Positions 8,770-17,796 of a stretch of DNA of 64,000 nucleotides are shown here, in pieces; within the stretch, counting starts at the first letter, position 1, and every line of letters begins with the position of its first letter. A program made the translations under genes and the position numbers. The notes beneath the pieces were generated by a model that saw only the letters and a program-made list of their open reading frames with translations, did no database searches and had not been told where the DNA came from. Source of the stretch: Oryzisolibacter sp. LB2S. Its GTDB lineage: Bacteria > Pseudomonadota > Gammaproteobacteria > Burkholderiales > Burkholderiaceae_C. The stretch spans positions 2,074,494 through 2,138,493 of the forward strand of contig NZ_CP160388.1 of the NCBI RefSeq assembly GCF_040732315.1, in the 5' to 3' direction.

Positions 8770-8900
8770 TGCGGCTGCGCCGCTTCGCCCTTCTCTCGCT
8801 GCTTGCGCGCGGGAAGGGAGACGACGCCAACGCGGCGGGGCGGCCCTTGCGCGGCGTCTGCTGGCCTGCCGCGCGCCCAGCTTCCACGCTGCGCCCCAAG
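8770..8900. repeat. Intergenic repeat shared with the etfB-etfA gap
   Basis: The gap between the two dehydrogenase genes contains a segment with GCGGGGCGGCCCTT followed by a GCGTCT stretch. The same arrangement (GCGGGGCGGCCCTT, then a GTGTCT stretch) recurs at 23385-23500 between etfB and etfA. I associate this type of spacer with Comamonadaceae genomes. No gene or clear promoter is seen in it. Confidence 0.55.
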
Positions 8901-8935
8901 GCGCACCTAACACCGTTTTTCTGGGAGAAAGCTCC

Positions 8936-10015
8936 ATGGAATTCACCTTTACCCAAGACCAGATCGCGTTCCGCGATTCCGTCAGCCGCTTCTTGATGAC
9001 CGAGGCGCCGCCCGAGCTGCTGCGGGAGATCTGGGAGACCGATGCCGGCCGCAGCCCGCAGCTGCGCGAGAAGATTGCCGAGCAGGGCCTCACGGGCCTG
9101 TCCGTGCCCGAGGCCGAGGGTGGCCTGGGTCTGGGCGACATCGACTGGGTCCTGATGACGCAGGAGCTGGGCTACTACGCCATCCCCGATTCGCTCACCG
9201 ACGTGGCCTACATCGCCACCGGCATGCTCGCCGCCCTGCCCGAGGGCCACGCCGTGCGCAGCCAATGGCTGCCACGCGTGGTCGACGGCAGCGTGCGCAT
9301 CGCCGTGGGCCACCCCATCAACCCCTGGGTGGCCGATGCCCATCTGGCCGACCTGCTGCTGCTGCCCCACGCCACGCCCGAGGGTCTGGAGCTGCACGCC
9401 GTGCCCGCCGACGCCGCACGCGTCACCACAGAGCGCAGCATCGACGCCTCGCGCCGCCTGTGCCAGGTGCAGTGGGAAGCGAGCAGCGCCACGCGCGTTG
9501 CCGACGGCAAGACCGGCCAGGCGCTGTGGGACGAGGCGCTCGAGCGCGGCGCGCTCTGCGTTGCCGGCCAGCTCGTGGGCCTGGCCCAGCGCATGCTGGA
9601 CATGACGGTGGACTACGCCGGCCAGCGCAAGCAGTTTGGCAAGCCCATAGGCGCCTTCCAGGCCGTCAAGCACCATCTGGCCGATGTGTTCACGGCCATC
9701 GAGTTCGCCAAGCCCGTGCTCTACCGCGCGGCCCATGCGCTCGCGCACCGCGAGGACGGCCGCTCGGCGCGCGTGGCCCACGCCAAGCTGGTCTGCGGCG
9801 AGGCCGCGCTGCTGGCCGCGCGCAAGGGCATTCAGGTGCATGGCGCCATGGGCTACACCTGGGAGGTGGACCTGCAGATGTTCATGAAGCGCGCCTGGGC
9901 CCTGAACGCCGCCTGGGGCGACCGCGCCTTCCACCAGTCCCGCCTGACCGATGCCCTGCTCACGCAAGACGCCCTGCTCGGCCCCGGCGCCACCTTCAAC
10001 ACCGAATCCGTCTGA
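8936..10015 (+). CDS. Acyl-CoA dehydrogenase, smaller subunit type
   Basis: This 359-residue acyl-CoA dehydrogenase family protein has a diverged middle domain. The C-terminal domain is well kept, including YAGQRKQFGKPIGAFQAVKHHLAD and IQVHGAMGYTWEVDL. It lacks the AGSNEIQ end found in its neighbour at 7604. This pattern, one full FadE and one shorter diverged FadE, is known for heteromeric steroid acyl-CoA dehydrogenases in which each subunit contributes part of the FAD site. The start follows TGGGAGAAAGCTCC, which serves as ribosome site. It probably acts with the upstream FadE despite the 177-bp repeat-bearing gap. Confidence 0.85.
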   Translation: MEFTFTQDQIAFRDSVSRFLMTEAPPELLREIWETDAGRSPQLREKIAEQGLTGLSVPEAEGGLGLGDIDWVLMTQELGYYAIPDSLTDVAYIATGMLAALPEGHAVRSQWLPRVVDGSVRIAVGHPINPWVADAHLADLLLLPHATPEGLELHAVPADAARVTTERSIDASRRLCQVQWEASSATRVADGKTGQALWDEALERGALCVAGQLVGLAQRMLDMTVDYAGQRKQFGKPIGAFQAVKHHLADVFTAIEFAKPVLYRAAHALAHREDGRSARVAHAKLVCGEAALLAARKGIQVHGAMGYTWEVDLQMFMKRAWALNAAWGDRAFHQSRLTDALLTQDALLGPGATFNTESV

Positions 10016-10029
10016 CAAGGAGTGCCCAG

Positions 10030-11187
10030 ATGGCCCTGCCCCAAGCCTATATCGTTGACGCACTGCGCTCGCCTACGGGCAAACGCAAGGGCTCGCTCGC
10101 CCATGTCCACGGCGCCGACCTGGGCGCGCATGTGATCCGCGCGCTGGTCGAGCGCAACGACATTCCCGCCGCCGAATACGACGACGTGATCTTCGGCTGC
10201 GTGGACACCATCGGCTCGCTCGCCGGCGACATCGCGCGCACCGCGTGGCTGGCCGCGGGCATGCCGCTCAACGTGCCCGGCACCACCGTGGACCGCCAGT
10301 GCGGCAGCTCGCAGCAGGCCATCCACTTCGCGGCCCAGGCGGTGATGAGCGGCACGCAGGACGTGGTGCTGGCCGGCGGCGTGCAGACCATGAGCGCCAT
10401 TCCCATCTCCTCGGCCATGATTGCGGGCCAGCCGCTGGGCTTCACCACGCCGTTCGCGCAGAGCCAGGGCTGGCAGGCGCGCTTTGGCGACGCGCCGGTG
10501 AACCAGTTCTACGCCGCGCAGCGCATCGCCGACCACTGGGGCGCGAGCCGCGCCGACATGGAGGTGTTTGCCAAGCACAGCCACGACAAGGCGCTGAAGG
10601 CCATCGCAGAGGGGCGCTTCGACCGCGAGGTCGTGCCCTATGGTGACTTCAAGATGGACGAGACCGCGCGCCTGAGCACGCTGGAGAAGATGGCCACGCT
10701 CGAGCCCGTGGACCCCACCTACCCCAAGATCACGGCCGCCGTCTCGAGCTCCACCTGTGACGCGGCCGCCGCCGTGCTCGTGGTGTCCGAGGCCGCGCTC
10801 AAGCGCTACAACCTCAAGCCCCGCGCGCGCATCCACCACATGAGCGTGCGCGCCGACGACCCGATCTGGCACCTGACCGCCCCCATCCCGGCCACGGCCC
10901 ATGCGCTCAAGAAGGCCGGCATGACCATGAACGACATCGACCTCGTGGAGATCAACGAGGCCTTCGCCTCGGTGGTCATGGCCTGGCTCAAGGAAACCGG
11001 CTACGACCCCGCGCGCACCAACGTCAACGGCGGCGCCATCGCCCTGGGCCACCCGCTGGGCGCCTCGGGCGCCAAGCTCATGACCACGCTGCTGCACGAG
11101 CTCGAGCGCACGGGCGGGCGCTACGGCCTGCAGACCATGTGCGAGGGCGGCGGTCAGGCCAACGTAACCATCATCGAGCGGCTGTAG
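10030..11187 (+). CDS. Thiolase, FadA6-like acetyl-CoA acyltransferase
   Basis: This 385-residue thiolase has all expected catalytic parts: the nucleophilic cysteine in [11 protein letters not shown] near residue 90, the EINEAFA loop, the histidine in GHPLGASGA, and the second cysteine in MCEGGGQ close to the end. In the actinobacterial steroid regulon FadA6 carries out the thiolytic step after IpdAB ring opening, and this gene sits in the corresponding place. AAGGAGTG precedes the ATG at 10030 by a few bases. Degradative use is likely; acetoacetyl-CoA synthesis is less so in this operon. Confidence 0.85.
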   Translation: MALPQAYIVDALRSPTGKRKGSLAHVHGADLGAHVIRALVERNDIPAAEYDDVIFGCVDTIGSLAGDIARTAWLAAGMPLNVPGTTVDRQCGSSQQAIHFAAQAVMSGTQDVVLAGGVQTMSAIPISSAMIAGQPLGFTTPFAQSQGWQARFGDAPVNQFYAAQRIADHWGASRADMEVFAKHSHDKALKAIAEGRFDREVVPYGDFKMDETARLSTLEKMATLEPVDPTYPKITAAVSSSTCDAAAAVLVVSEAALKRYNLKPRARIHHMSVRADDPIWHLTAPIPATAHALKKAGMTMNDIDLVEINEAFASVVMAWLKETGYDPARTNVNGGAIALGHPLGASGAKLMTTLLHELERTGGRYGLQTMCEGGGQANVTIIERL

Positions 11188-11224
11188 CCCTCACCCCACC
11201 CTCTCCCGCCTGCGGGAGAGGGAG
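11188..11224. repeat. REP-like CTCTCCC/GGGAGAG hairpin repeat, copy 1
   Basis: Directly after the thiolase stop codon, CCCTCTCCCG pairs with CGGGAGAGGG across a short loop, preceded by CCCTCACCCCA. Related copies lie at 12832-12870, 13807-13846 and 13877-13911. The sequence belongs to a common intergenic palindrome class of proteobacteria. It could act as a weak terminator or mRNA stabiliser. Confidence 0.7.
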
Positions 11225-11255
11225 CAAACACCACACCGTGCCCAGGATCAGCACC

Positions 11256-12824
11256 ATGACGGATCACATCGCCCCCAACCCTCAGCGCCGCCTGCTGCTG
11301 CAGGGCGCCGCAGGCAGCGCCGCCGGCGGCCTGGCCCTGCCCGGCCTGGCCGGTGCCAAGAACACAACCGCCGCGCCGCAGGACGCCACCGCCTGGGCGC
11401 AGCAGCTGCGCAGCGGCGAGGTCACGCCCCTCGAGGCGCTGGACGCGGCCATCGCCCGCGTCGAGGCCCTGCCCAAGCTCAACGCCGTGGTCATCCGCGA
11501 CTTTGAGCGCGCGCGCGCGCAGGCACAGAAAATGTCCACGCTGGGCCGCGCCGAGCGCGCCCAGGCCACCAAGGCTGCGCCGCTGTGGGGCGTGCCCTTC
11601 CTGCTCAAGGACCTGGGCCAGTACCTGCAGGGCACGGTGACCACCAATGGCTGCGCCTTCTTCAAGGACGCCGTGGCCACGCACAGCACCACGCTGGTCG
11701 AGCGCTACCAGAAGGCGGGCCTGAACATCTTTGGCAAGACCGCATCGCCCGAGTTCGGCATGACGACGACCACCGAGTCGCGCCTGTACGGCGCCACGCC
11801 CAACCCCTGGAACGCGGCCCACACCACGGGCGGCTCCTCGGGCGGCACGGCCGCGGCGGTCGCGGCCGGCATCGTGCCGCTCGCGCACGCGAGCGACGGC
11901 GGCGGCTCCATCCGCATCCCGGCGGCGCATTGCGGACTGTTTGGCCTCAAGCCCAGCCGCGGCCGCGTGCCCGGCGGGCCGGACGTGCTCGAGGGCTCGA
12001 TGGGCCTGTCGATCAACCACGCCATCAGCCGCAGCGTGCGCGACAGCGCCCTGCTGCTGGACCTGACGGCCGGCCCCGAGGCCGGCGCGCGCGTGCGCCC
12101 GCCGGGCGGCGCACCCGGCAGCTATCTGCAGGCGCTGCTGCAGCCGCCGCGCAAGCTGCGCATCGCCCTGTGGCGCAAGAACTACTTTGGCGTGCCCGTG
12201 CACCCCGACTGCCTCGCGGCCATGGACGCGGCCGCCAAGGCCTGCGCGGCCCTGGGCCACCAGCTTGAGGAAAAAATGCCCGAGCTGCCCGTGCAGGAGA
12301 TCTACGGCGGCATGGGCGTCGCCATGGGCGCGTCCATGCTCCACACGATTGAGCGGCGCGAGAAGCTGCTCGGCCGCGCCGTGCGCGAGGACGAGATGGA
12401 GCCGCTGGACTGGGCCACGCTGCAACAGGCGAAGAAGGCCACGGCCCAGCAGCTCTACGCCGCGCGCCTGGGCTTTGACAAGGCGGGCCGGCTGATCGAC
12501 GAGTTCTTCGCGGGCTATGACCTGATCCTCTCGCCCACCACGGCCGTGCCCGCGCAAAGGCTGGGCGTGCTGACGCTGGACCAGCCCTTCGAGAGCTATG
12601 CGCACGAGGCCATGAACTCGTCGGCCTTCACCTCGCTGTTCAACATCAGCGGCCACCCCGCCATGTCCGTGCCCGCGCACTGGACGGCCGACGGCCTGCC
12701 CGTGGGCGCGCATTTCGTCGCCCCCTACGGGCGCGAGGACCGCCTGCTGGGCCTGGCCGCGCAGCTCGAGCAGGCCATGCCCTGGGCGCAGCGCATGCCC
12801 GATCTCACCCCCTTCAAGGCCTGA
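11256..12824 (+). CDS. Amidase signature enzyme with Tat-type signal
   Basis: The 522-residue protein carries the Ser-cisSer-Lys triad of the amidase signature family: K118 (FLLKDLG), S194 in GGSSGG, and the nucleophile S218 in DGGGSIRIP. The N-terminus has twin arginines and a hydrophobic stretch (RRLLLQGAAGSAAGGLALPG), so export by the Tat route to the periplasm is likely. Its place inside a steroid cluster suggests hydrolysis of an amide-linked substrate, for example a conjugated bile acid, but this is inference. REP-like repeats flank the gene on both sides, so it may be a later insertion into the operon. The ATG at 11256 is the start that includes the twin-arginine signal. Confidence 0.8.
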   Translation: MTDHIAPNPQRRLLLQGAAGSAAGGLALPGLAGAKNTTAAPQDATAWAQQLRSGEVTPLEALDAAIARVEALPKLNAVVIRDFERARAQAQKMSTLGRAERAQATKAAPLWGVPFLLKDLGQYLQGTVTTNGCAFFKDAVATHSTTLVERYQKAGLNIFGKTASPEFGMTTTTESRLYGATPNPWNAAHTTGGSSGGTAAAVAAGIVPLAHASDGGGSIRIPAAHCGLFGLKPSRGRVPGGPDVLEGSMGLSINHAISRSVRDSALLLDLTAGPEAGARVRPPGGAPGSYLQALLQPPRKLRIALWRKNYFGVPVHPDCLAAMDAAAKACAALGHQLEEKMPELPVQEIYGGMGVAMGASMLHTIERREKLLGRAVREDEMEPLDWATLQQAKKATAQQLYAARLGFDKAGRLIDEFFAGYDLILSPTTAVPAQRLGVLTLDQPFESYAHEAMNSSAFTSLFNISGHPAMSVPAHWTADGLPVGAHFVAPYGREDRLLGLAAQLEQAMPWAQRMPDLTPFKA

Positions 12825-12831
12825 CCTGCCT

Positions 12832-12870
12832 CCTCTCCCTCTCCCCTCGCGGGAGAGGGTCGGGGAGAGG
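12832..12870. repeat. REP-like hairpin repeat, copy 2
   Basis: The repeat lies just after the amidase gene, with CTCTCCC and GGGAGAGG arms around CTCGC. It is the second copy of the repeat that also precedes the amidase gene at 11188. Confidence 0.7.
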
Positions 12871-12913
12871 GGGCCGCCTACACCACCACCATTCAAGAAC
12901 CCAAGGAACTCAC

Positions 12914-13789
12914 ATGGCAATCTGCACCCAACGCACCGTGGTCATCACCGGCGCCGGCGGCGGCCTGGGCCGCGCCTATGCGCTGGCGTTTGCGCAGGAG
13001 GGCGCAAACGTGGTCGTCAACGACATCCGCCAGGAGGCCGCCGAGGCCGTGGCCGATGAGGTCAAGGCCGCCGGCGGCCAGGCGATCGCGAACACCGGCG
13101 ACATCACCACGCTGGCCGGCGCAGCGTCGATTCTGGACGCGGCCGTCACCGCCTTTGGCGACGTGCATGTGCTGGTCAACAACGCCGGCGTGCTGCGCGA
13201 CCGCATGTTCCTGAGCCTCACCGAGGAGGACTGGGACACCGTGATGCGCGTGCACCTGCGCGGCCATTACTGCATGGGCAACACCTTCGGCCGCTACTGG
13301 CGCGACGAGAAGAAGGCCGGCAAGGCCGTGGACGCGCGCATCATCAACACCAGCTCGGGCGCGGGCCTGCAGGGCTCGATCGGCCAGAGCAACTACGCCG
13401 CGGCCAAGGCCGGCATTGCCGGGTTGACGCTGGTGCAGGCGGCCGAGCTGGCCCGCTACGGCATCACCGCCAACAGCCTGGCGCCGGCCGCGCGCACCTC
13501 CATGACCGAGGGCGCCATGCCCGACCTGGTGAAGAAGCCCGAGAGCGGCTTTGACGTCTGGGACCCGATGAACGTGGCCTCCATCGTCGTCTGGCTGGGC
13601 AGCCCGCTGTCGGCCCATGTGACGGGGCGCTGCTTCGAGGCCAAGGGCGGCGAGATCTCGGTGGCCGACGGCTGGCACACCGGCACCATTCGCGACAAGG
13701 GCGCACGCTGGGAGCCGGCCGAGCTCACGGCCGTGGTCGACGAGCTCATCGCCCAGGGCCCGGCACCGCAGAAGGTCTACGGTACCTGA
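12914..13789 (+). CDS. SDR family 3-hydroxyacyl-CoA-type dehydrogenase
   Basis: This 291-residue short-chain dehydrogenase has the nucleotide site TGAGGGLGRAYA, the NNAG motif, and the catalytic S...YAAAK set (NTSSGAGLQGSIGQSNYAAAK). The D37 after the second strand (VVVNDIR) favours NAD over NADP. The N-terminal TGAGGGLGRAYAL pattern and length resemble the dehydrogenase domain of peroxisomal multifunctional enzyme type 2, and so a (3R)-hydroxyacyl-CoA or hydroxysteroid dehydrogenase. It sits between two REP-like repeats, so the amidase and SDR genes form a bracketed pair inside the cluster. Confidence 0.8.
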   Translation: MAICTQRTVVITGAGGGLGRAYALAFAQEGANVVVNDIRQEAAEAVADEVKAAGGQAIANTGDITTLAGAASILDAAVTAFGDVHVLVNNAGVLRDRMFLSLTEEDWDTVMRVHLRGHYCMGNTFGRYWRDEKKAGKAVDARIINTSSGAGLQGSIGQSNYAAAKAGIAGLTLVQAAELARYGITANSLAPAARTSMTEGAMPDLVKKPESGFDVWDPMNVASIVVWLGSPLSAHVTGRCFEAKGGEISVADGWHTGTIRDKGARWEPAELTAVVDELIAQGPAPQKVYGT

Positions 13790-13806
13790 GACGGGCGCCA
13801 TGCCCA

Positions 13807-13846
13807 CTCCCTCTCCCCCGTGGGGGAGAGGGCTGGGGTGAGGGGG
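13807..13846. repeat. REP-like hairpin repeat, copy 3
   Basis: CTCCCTCTCCCCC pairs with GGGGGAGAGGG across GT, followed by CTGGGGTGAGG. It is in opposite orientation to copy 1 and close to copy 4, making a tail-to-tail pair between the SDR and dehydrogenase genes. Confidence 0.7.
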
Positions 13847-13876
13847 TGCACCGGCGCCCGGCCGGCCACGCCAGCA

Positions 13877-13911
13877 CCCTCACCCTGCCCTCTCCCGCAC
13901 GTGGGAGAGGG
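13877..13911. repeat. REP-like hairpin repeat, copy 4
   Basis: CCCTCACCCTG is followed by CCCTCTCCC and GGGAGAGGG arms around GCACGT. It has the same orientation as copy 1 and pairs as a unit with copy 3 only 30 bp away. Confidence 0.7.
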
Positions 13912-13933
13912 AAAGACTACCCGGAGCCCCTTC

Positions 13934-15070
13934 ATGGACTTGAACCTCAGCGAAGAACAACGCCTGATCGTCGACAGCGCCGCCGAATTCCTGGCCGCGC
14001 ACAGCAGCAGCGAGCAGGTGCGCAAGGTCAGCGCCCAGCCCGGCGGATGGGACTCTGCCCTGTGGCAGGGCATGGCCGAGCTCGGCTGGTGCGGCATACA
14101 CACACCCGAGGCCCATGGCGGCCTGGGCCTGGGTGTGGTGGAGCTAGCCCTCCTCATGGAGCAACAGGGCCGGCGCCTGGCCTGCGTGCCCTTCTTCGAC
14201 GGCGTGGCCCTGGCCGCCACGGCGCTGACGGCGCTGGCCGATCAGCCCCAGGCCGCCGGCGCGCTGCAGCAACTTGCCAGCGGCGAACAGCGCCTTGCCC
14301 TGGCACTGCCGGCCGTGGACGCGCCACCGGCCGCGCGCGCCGTGCAGCAGGGCGACGGTTGGCGGCTCGACGGCCGCTGGCCCCAGGTGGGCTCGGCCCC
14401 CGTGGCCCAGCAGCTGCTGCTGCCCGCGCTGCAGGACGATGGCGACTGGGCCCTGTTTATGGTGCCGGCCGACGCGCCGGGCCTTCACATCACCGCCCAG
14501 CAGGCCGTGGACGCCACGCGCCTGCACGGCCTGGTCACCGCCGAAGGGCTGGTGCTGCGCGCCGCCCAGCACATTGCCCATGACGCGGCGCTGCAGGCCG
14601 TGCTGGCGCACACGCGCTGCGTGGCGGCGATAGCGCTGGCCGCAGAGCAGGTGGGCGTGGCGCAGCAGGCGCTCGATCTGTCGCTGGCCTACACGCTCGA
14701 GCGCCAGCAGTTCGAGAAACCCGTGGCCAGCTTTCAGGCCGTCAAGCACCGCGCGGGCCAGATGCTGGTGGCCGTGGAGACCGCGCGCTCGGCCGTCTAT
14801 GGCGCGGCCTGCCTGGCCGACACGCAGCCGGCGCCCGAGGCACTCTTGCGCGCCGCCGCCCATGCCATCACCGAGGCCACCGACGCCGCCCTGTACTGCA
14901 CGCGCGAATCCATACAGCTGCATGGCGGCGTGGGCTTTACCTGGGAGTACGACCCGCACCTGTTCTTCCGCCGCGCCCAGGCCAGCAGCCAGCGCCTGGC
15001 CGCGCCGCACTGGTGGCGCGAGCAGGTGGCGCGGCAGTTGCTTGATGCCCAGGCCATGAACGACTCCTGA
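13934..15070 (+). CDS. Acyl-CoA dehydrogenase, smaller subunit type (second pair)
   Basis: This 378-residue acyl-CoA dehydrogenase family protein has a poorly conserved middle domain and a conserved C-terminal domain (YTLERQQFEKPVASFQAVKHRAG, then IQLHGGVGFTWEYDPHLFFRRA). It resembles the smaller FadE at 8936 in pattern. It precedes another full-length FadE at 15264, which suggests a second heteromeric dehydrogenase in this cluster. The ATG at 13934 is used because upstream codons run through REP repeats. The substrate is unknown. Confidence 0.8.
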   Translation: MDLNLSEEQRLIVDSAAEFLAAHSSSEQVRKVSAQPGGWDSALWQGMAELGWCGIHTPEAHGGLGLGVVELALLMEQQGRRLACVPFFDGVALAATALTALADQPQAAGALQQLASGEQRLALALPAVDAPPAARAVQQGDGWRLDGRWPQVGSAPVAQQLLLPALQDDGDWALFMVPADAPGLHITAQQAVDATRLHGLVTAEGLVLRAAQHIAHDAALQAVLAHTRCVAAIALAAEQVGVAQQALDLSLAYTLERQQFEKPVASFQAVKHRAGQMLVAVETARSAVYGAACLADTQPAPEALLRAAAHAITEATDAALYCTRESIQLHGGVGFTWEYDPHLFFRRAQASSQRLAAPHWWREQVARQLLDAQAMNDS

Positions 15071-15072
15071 TT

Positions 15073-15226
15073 TCATAGCTATTTGCGCGTGACCACAAAG
15101 CGCTTTGGCCAGTTCATGAGACTCCTGGACTCCCGCCTTCGCGGGAATGACGGCGACCAGGAGCAGAGCGTTGATTGGGCAAACTGGCATAAAACCCACG
15201 CCAAACAAGCGCGAACAGCTATCAAA
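15073..15226. repeat. Composite intergenic repeat with CCCGC-CTTC-GCGGG hairpin
   Basis: The 193-bp gap holds a TAGCTAT...GCGC motif at its left side and a reversed AAGCGCGAACAGCTAT motif at its right. Between them is a hairpin repeat at 15124-15153 (CCCGCCTTCGCGGGAATGACGG), which resembles widely dispersed ATTCCC-N8-GGGA elements of proteobacteria. Similar AGCTAT/AAGCGC parts occur at 24.48-24.54 and 30.28-30.34 kb. No gene is seen. Confidence 0.6.
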
Positions 15227-15263
15227 TCCATAGAACCCTATCCCTTCACCAGGAGCTGACCCC

Positions 15264-16436
15264 ATGAACCTGCACGAAACCGCCCAGGACCAGGCCTTCC
15301 GCGCCGAGGTGCGCGCCTGGATGGAGCAGCACCTGTGCGGTGAGTTCGCCCCGCTGCGCGGCGCCGCCGGCCTGAGCTCGCCCGACTACGACGCGCAACT
15401 CGCCAAGCGCTGGGAGCAGGAGCTCGCGCGCGGCGGCTGGACCGGCCTGGGCTGGCCCACGGAGCATGGCGGGCGCGACCTGCCGCTGGCGCAGCAAATC
15501 ATCTTCCACGAGGAATATGTGCGCTGCGGCGGCCCGGGGCGCATAGGCCATATCGGAGAGACGCTGCTCGCCCCCACGCTCATGGCCTGGGGCACGCCCG
15601 AGCAGAAGGCGCGCTTTCTGCCCGGCGTGCTCGCGGGCACCGACTACTGGGCCCAGGGCTATTCCGAGCCCGGCGCGGGCTCGGACCTGGCCGGCGTGCG
15701 CACGCGCGCGCGGCTCGACGCCGAGCGCGGCGAATGGGTCATCGACGGGCAAAAGGTCTGGACCTCCTGGGCGCATGAATCCAACTGGATCTTCGTGCTC
15801 GCGCGCTGCGAGGACAGAAGGCCCGACCAGCCGCGCCACAAGGGCCTGGTGTTCCTGCTCGTGCCGCTCGATCAGCCGGGCGTGGAGGTACGCCCGATCC
15901 GCCAGATCACCGGTGGCAGCGAGTTCAACGAGGTGTTCTTCGACGGCGCGCGCACCGAGGCCGGCCTGCACCTGGGCGCGCCCGGCGACGGCTGGAAGGT
16001 GGCCATGTACCTGCTGGGCTGCGAGCGGGGCGCCTCCACGCTGGGCCAGCAGGCGCATTTCCGCGCCGAGCTGCAGGACGTGATCCGCGTGGCACAGGCC
16101 AACGGCGCCGCGCGCGACCCCGTGCTGCGCCAGCGCATTGCCCAGGCCGCGCTGGGCCTGGACACGCTGCGCAGCCACGCGCTGCGCACCAGCGGCGAGC
16201 AGGCCGACCCGCGCGCGGCCAGCGTGTCCAAGTACGCCTGGTCCAACTGGCGCCGCAGCCTGGGCGAACTGGCCATGGACGTGCTCGGCCCCGCGGCCGA
16301 CCTTCAGGATGGCAACCCGCTGCACGACGGCCTGCGCCATGTCTGGCTGGGCAGCCGCGCCGACACGATTTATGCGGGCAGCAACGAGATCCAGCTCAAC
16401 CTGATGGCCGAGCGGGCCCTCGGCATGCCGCGCTGA
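15264..16436 (+). CDS. Acyl-CoA dehydrogenase, larger subunit type (second pair)
   Basis: The 390-residue full-length FadE shows GYSEPGAGSDLAGV and DGQKVWTSWAHESNW in the middle domain and YAGSNEIQLNLMAERALGMPR at the C-terminus. The latter closely matches the FadE at 7604 and indicates a complete FAD site. With the preceding shorter FadE it could form an alpha2beta2 enzyme. TTCACCAGGAGCTGACCCC gives a ribosome site (AGGAG) for the ATG at 15264. Electrons would go to ETF. Confidence 0.85.
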   Translation: MNLHETAQDQAFRAEVRAWMEQHLCGEFAPLRGAAGLSSPDYDAQLAKRWEQELARGGWTGLGWPTEHGGRDLPLAQQIIFHEEYVRCGGPGRIGHIGETLLAPTLMAWGTPEQKARFLPGVLAGTDYWAQGYSEPGAGSDLAGVRTRARLDAERGEWVIDGQKVWTSWAHESNWIFVLARCEDRRPDQPRHKGLVFLLVPLDQPGVEVRPIRQITGGSEFNEVFFDGARTEAGLHLGAPGDGWKVAMYLLGCERGASTLGQQAHFRAELQDVIRVAQANGAARDPVLRQRIAQAALGLDTLRSHALRTSGEQADPRAASVSKYAWSNWRRSLGELAMDVLGPAADLQDGNPLHDGLRHVWLGSRADTIYAGSNEIQLNLMAERALGMPR

Positions 16437-16518
16437 AGCGCCGGCCCATCGTCCTTGCGGACGATGCGCGCGCACGCGGCGGCCTTCACCATGTGGGCAG
16501 AACCAACGACTGGAACCC

Positions 16519-17310
16519 ATGCCCATGAAGCCCTCCCCCGAATATGTTCCCGCGCACGGCCTGCTGCGCGGCAAGTCCGTCCTGATCACCGCCGCCGCCG
16601 GCGCCGGCATCGGCTTTTCCGCTGCCCAGCGCGCGGCCGAGGAAGGCTGCCGCTGCCTGGTGGTGTCCGACGTGCACGAACGCCGCCTGAACGAGGCCGT
16701 GGCCATGCTGCGCGAGAAGACCGGCCTGCAAGACGTGTATGGCCAGCTCTGCGACGTGAGCCAGCAGGCCCAGGTCGATGCGCTGATCCGTTTTGCCGAG
16801 GACAAGACCGGCGGCATCGACGTGCTCATCAACAACGCCGGCCTGGGCACGAGCCGGCGCCTCATCGACATGCCCGACGAGGAATGGCACAAGGTGCTGG
16901 ACGTGACGCTGACCGGCACCTTCCGCATGACGCGCGCCGCGCTGCAGGTGATGCAGCCACGCGGACGTGGCGTGATCGTCAACAACGCCTCGGTGCTGGG
17001 CTGGCGCGCGCAGGTCGAGCAGGCGCATTACGCGGCCGCCAAGGCCGGCGTGATGGCGCTCACGCGCTGCGCCGCCATGGAGGCGGCCGAGTTCGGCGTG
17101 CGCATCAACGCCGTGGCGCCGTCGATCGCGATTCACGCCTTTCTGAAGAAGTCCGCATCCGAGGAGCTGCTCAACGAGCTCTCGGCCAAGGAGGCGTTCG
17201 GCCGCGGCGCCGAGCCCTGGGAGGTGGCCAACGTGATGATCATGCTGGCCAGCGACTACACCTCGTACATGACCGGCGAGGTGGTCTCCGTCAGCTCGCA
17301 GAGGGCTTGA
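16519..17310 (+). CDS. SDR family oxidoreductase, IpdF-like
   Basis: This 263-residue short-chain dehydrogenase has an unusual nucleotide loop (TAAAGAGIGFSAAQ rather than TGxxxGIG), the NNAG motif (INNAGLGTS) and the catalytic Y/K pair (HYAAAKAGV). Loops of this kind occur in the IpdF group, which oxidises the ring hydroxyl of the indane CoA-thioester in steroid breakdown. It lies 4 bp before a MaoC hydratase gene and near a thiolase gene, so the three may form a beta-oxidation set. Two ATG codons (16519 and 16525) are close; the first is used. Confidence 0.75.
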   Translation: MPMKPSPEYVPAHGLLRGKSVLITAAAGAGIGFSAAQRAAEEGCRCLVVSDVHERRLNEAVAMLREKTGLQDVYGQLCDVSQQAQVDALIRFAEDKTGGIDVLINNAGLGTSRRLIDMPDEEWHKVLDVTLTGTFRMTRAALQVMQPRGRGVIVNNASVLGWRAQVEQAHYAAAKAGVMALTRCAAMEAAEFGVRINAVAPSIAIHAFLKKSASEELLNELSAKEAFGRGAEPWEVANVMIMLASDYTSYMTGEVVSVSSQRA

Positions 17311-17313
17311 ACG

Positions 17314-17772
17314 ATGGCGCAGGTTTTCAACTCCGCCGCCGCCGTGCAGGCCGCCGTGGGCCAGGATCTGGGCACGACCGACTGGCTCACCATCACGCAG
17401 GAGCGCATCGACACCTTTGCCGACGCCACGGGCGACCACCAGTGGATCCACGTGGACCCGGTGCGCGCCAAGGACGGGCCGTTCGGCAAGACCATTGCGC
17501 ACGGCTACCTCACGCTGTCGCTGGCCAATTTGTTCCTGCCCCAGCTGCTGCAGTACGAGGGTCTGAAGATGGGCGTGAACTACGGCTGCGACAAGGTGCG
17601 CTTCCCCGCCCCCGTGCCCGTGGGCGCGCGCGTGCGCGGCCATGGCCTGGTGGTGGCCGCCGAGCCCGTCAAGGGCGACGGCGTGCAGGCCACGGTGCGC
17701 ATCACCGTGCAGGTCGAAGGATCGGACAAGCCCGGCTGCGTGGTGGACACCATCAGCCGCCTGTTTTTCTAA
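17314..17772 (+). CDS. MaoC-type enoyl-CoA hydratase
   Basis: This 152-residue single hot-dog domain protein has the hydratase 2 pattern: TGDHQWIHVDP (catalytic D and H) followed by GPFGKTIAHGYLTLSL. Such enzymes add water to enoyl-CoA in the (R) sense. It follows the SDR gene by 4 bp and comes 24 bp before the thiolase gene, giving a compact hydratase-dehydrogenase-thiolase group. The natural substrate may be a steroid side-chain or ring-derived enoyl-CoA. Confidence 0.85.
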   Translation: MAQVFNSAAAVQAAVGQDLGTTDWLTITQERIDTFADATGDHQWIHVDPVRAKDGPFGKTIAHGYLTLSLANLFLPQLLQYEGLKMGVNYGCDKVRFPAPVPVGARVRGHGLVVAAEPVKGDGVQATVRITVQVEGSDKPGCVVDTISRLFF

Positions 17773-17796
17773 ATCATTCCCAGAAAGAGACATTCC

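Noticed and set aside
11188..13911. CRISPR-like array from repeated hairpins
   Set aside because: Copies are imperfect, spaced by whole genes and in both orientations; they are REP-like repeats, and no cas genes are present.
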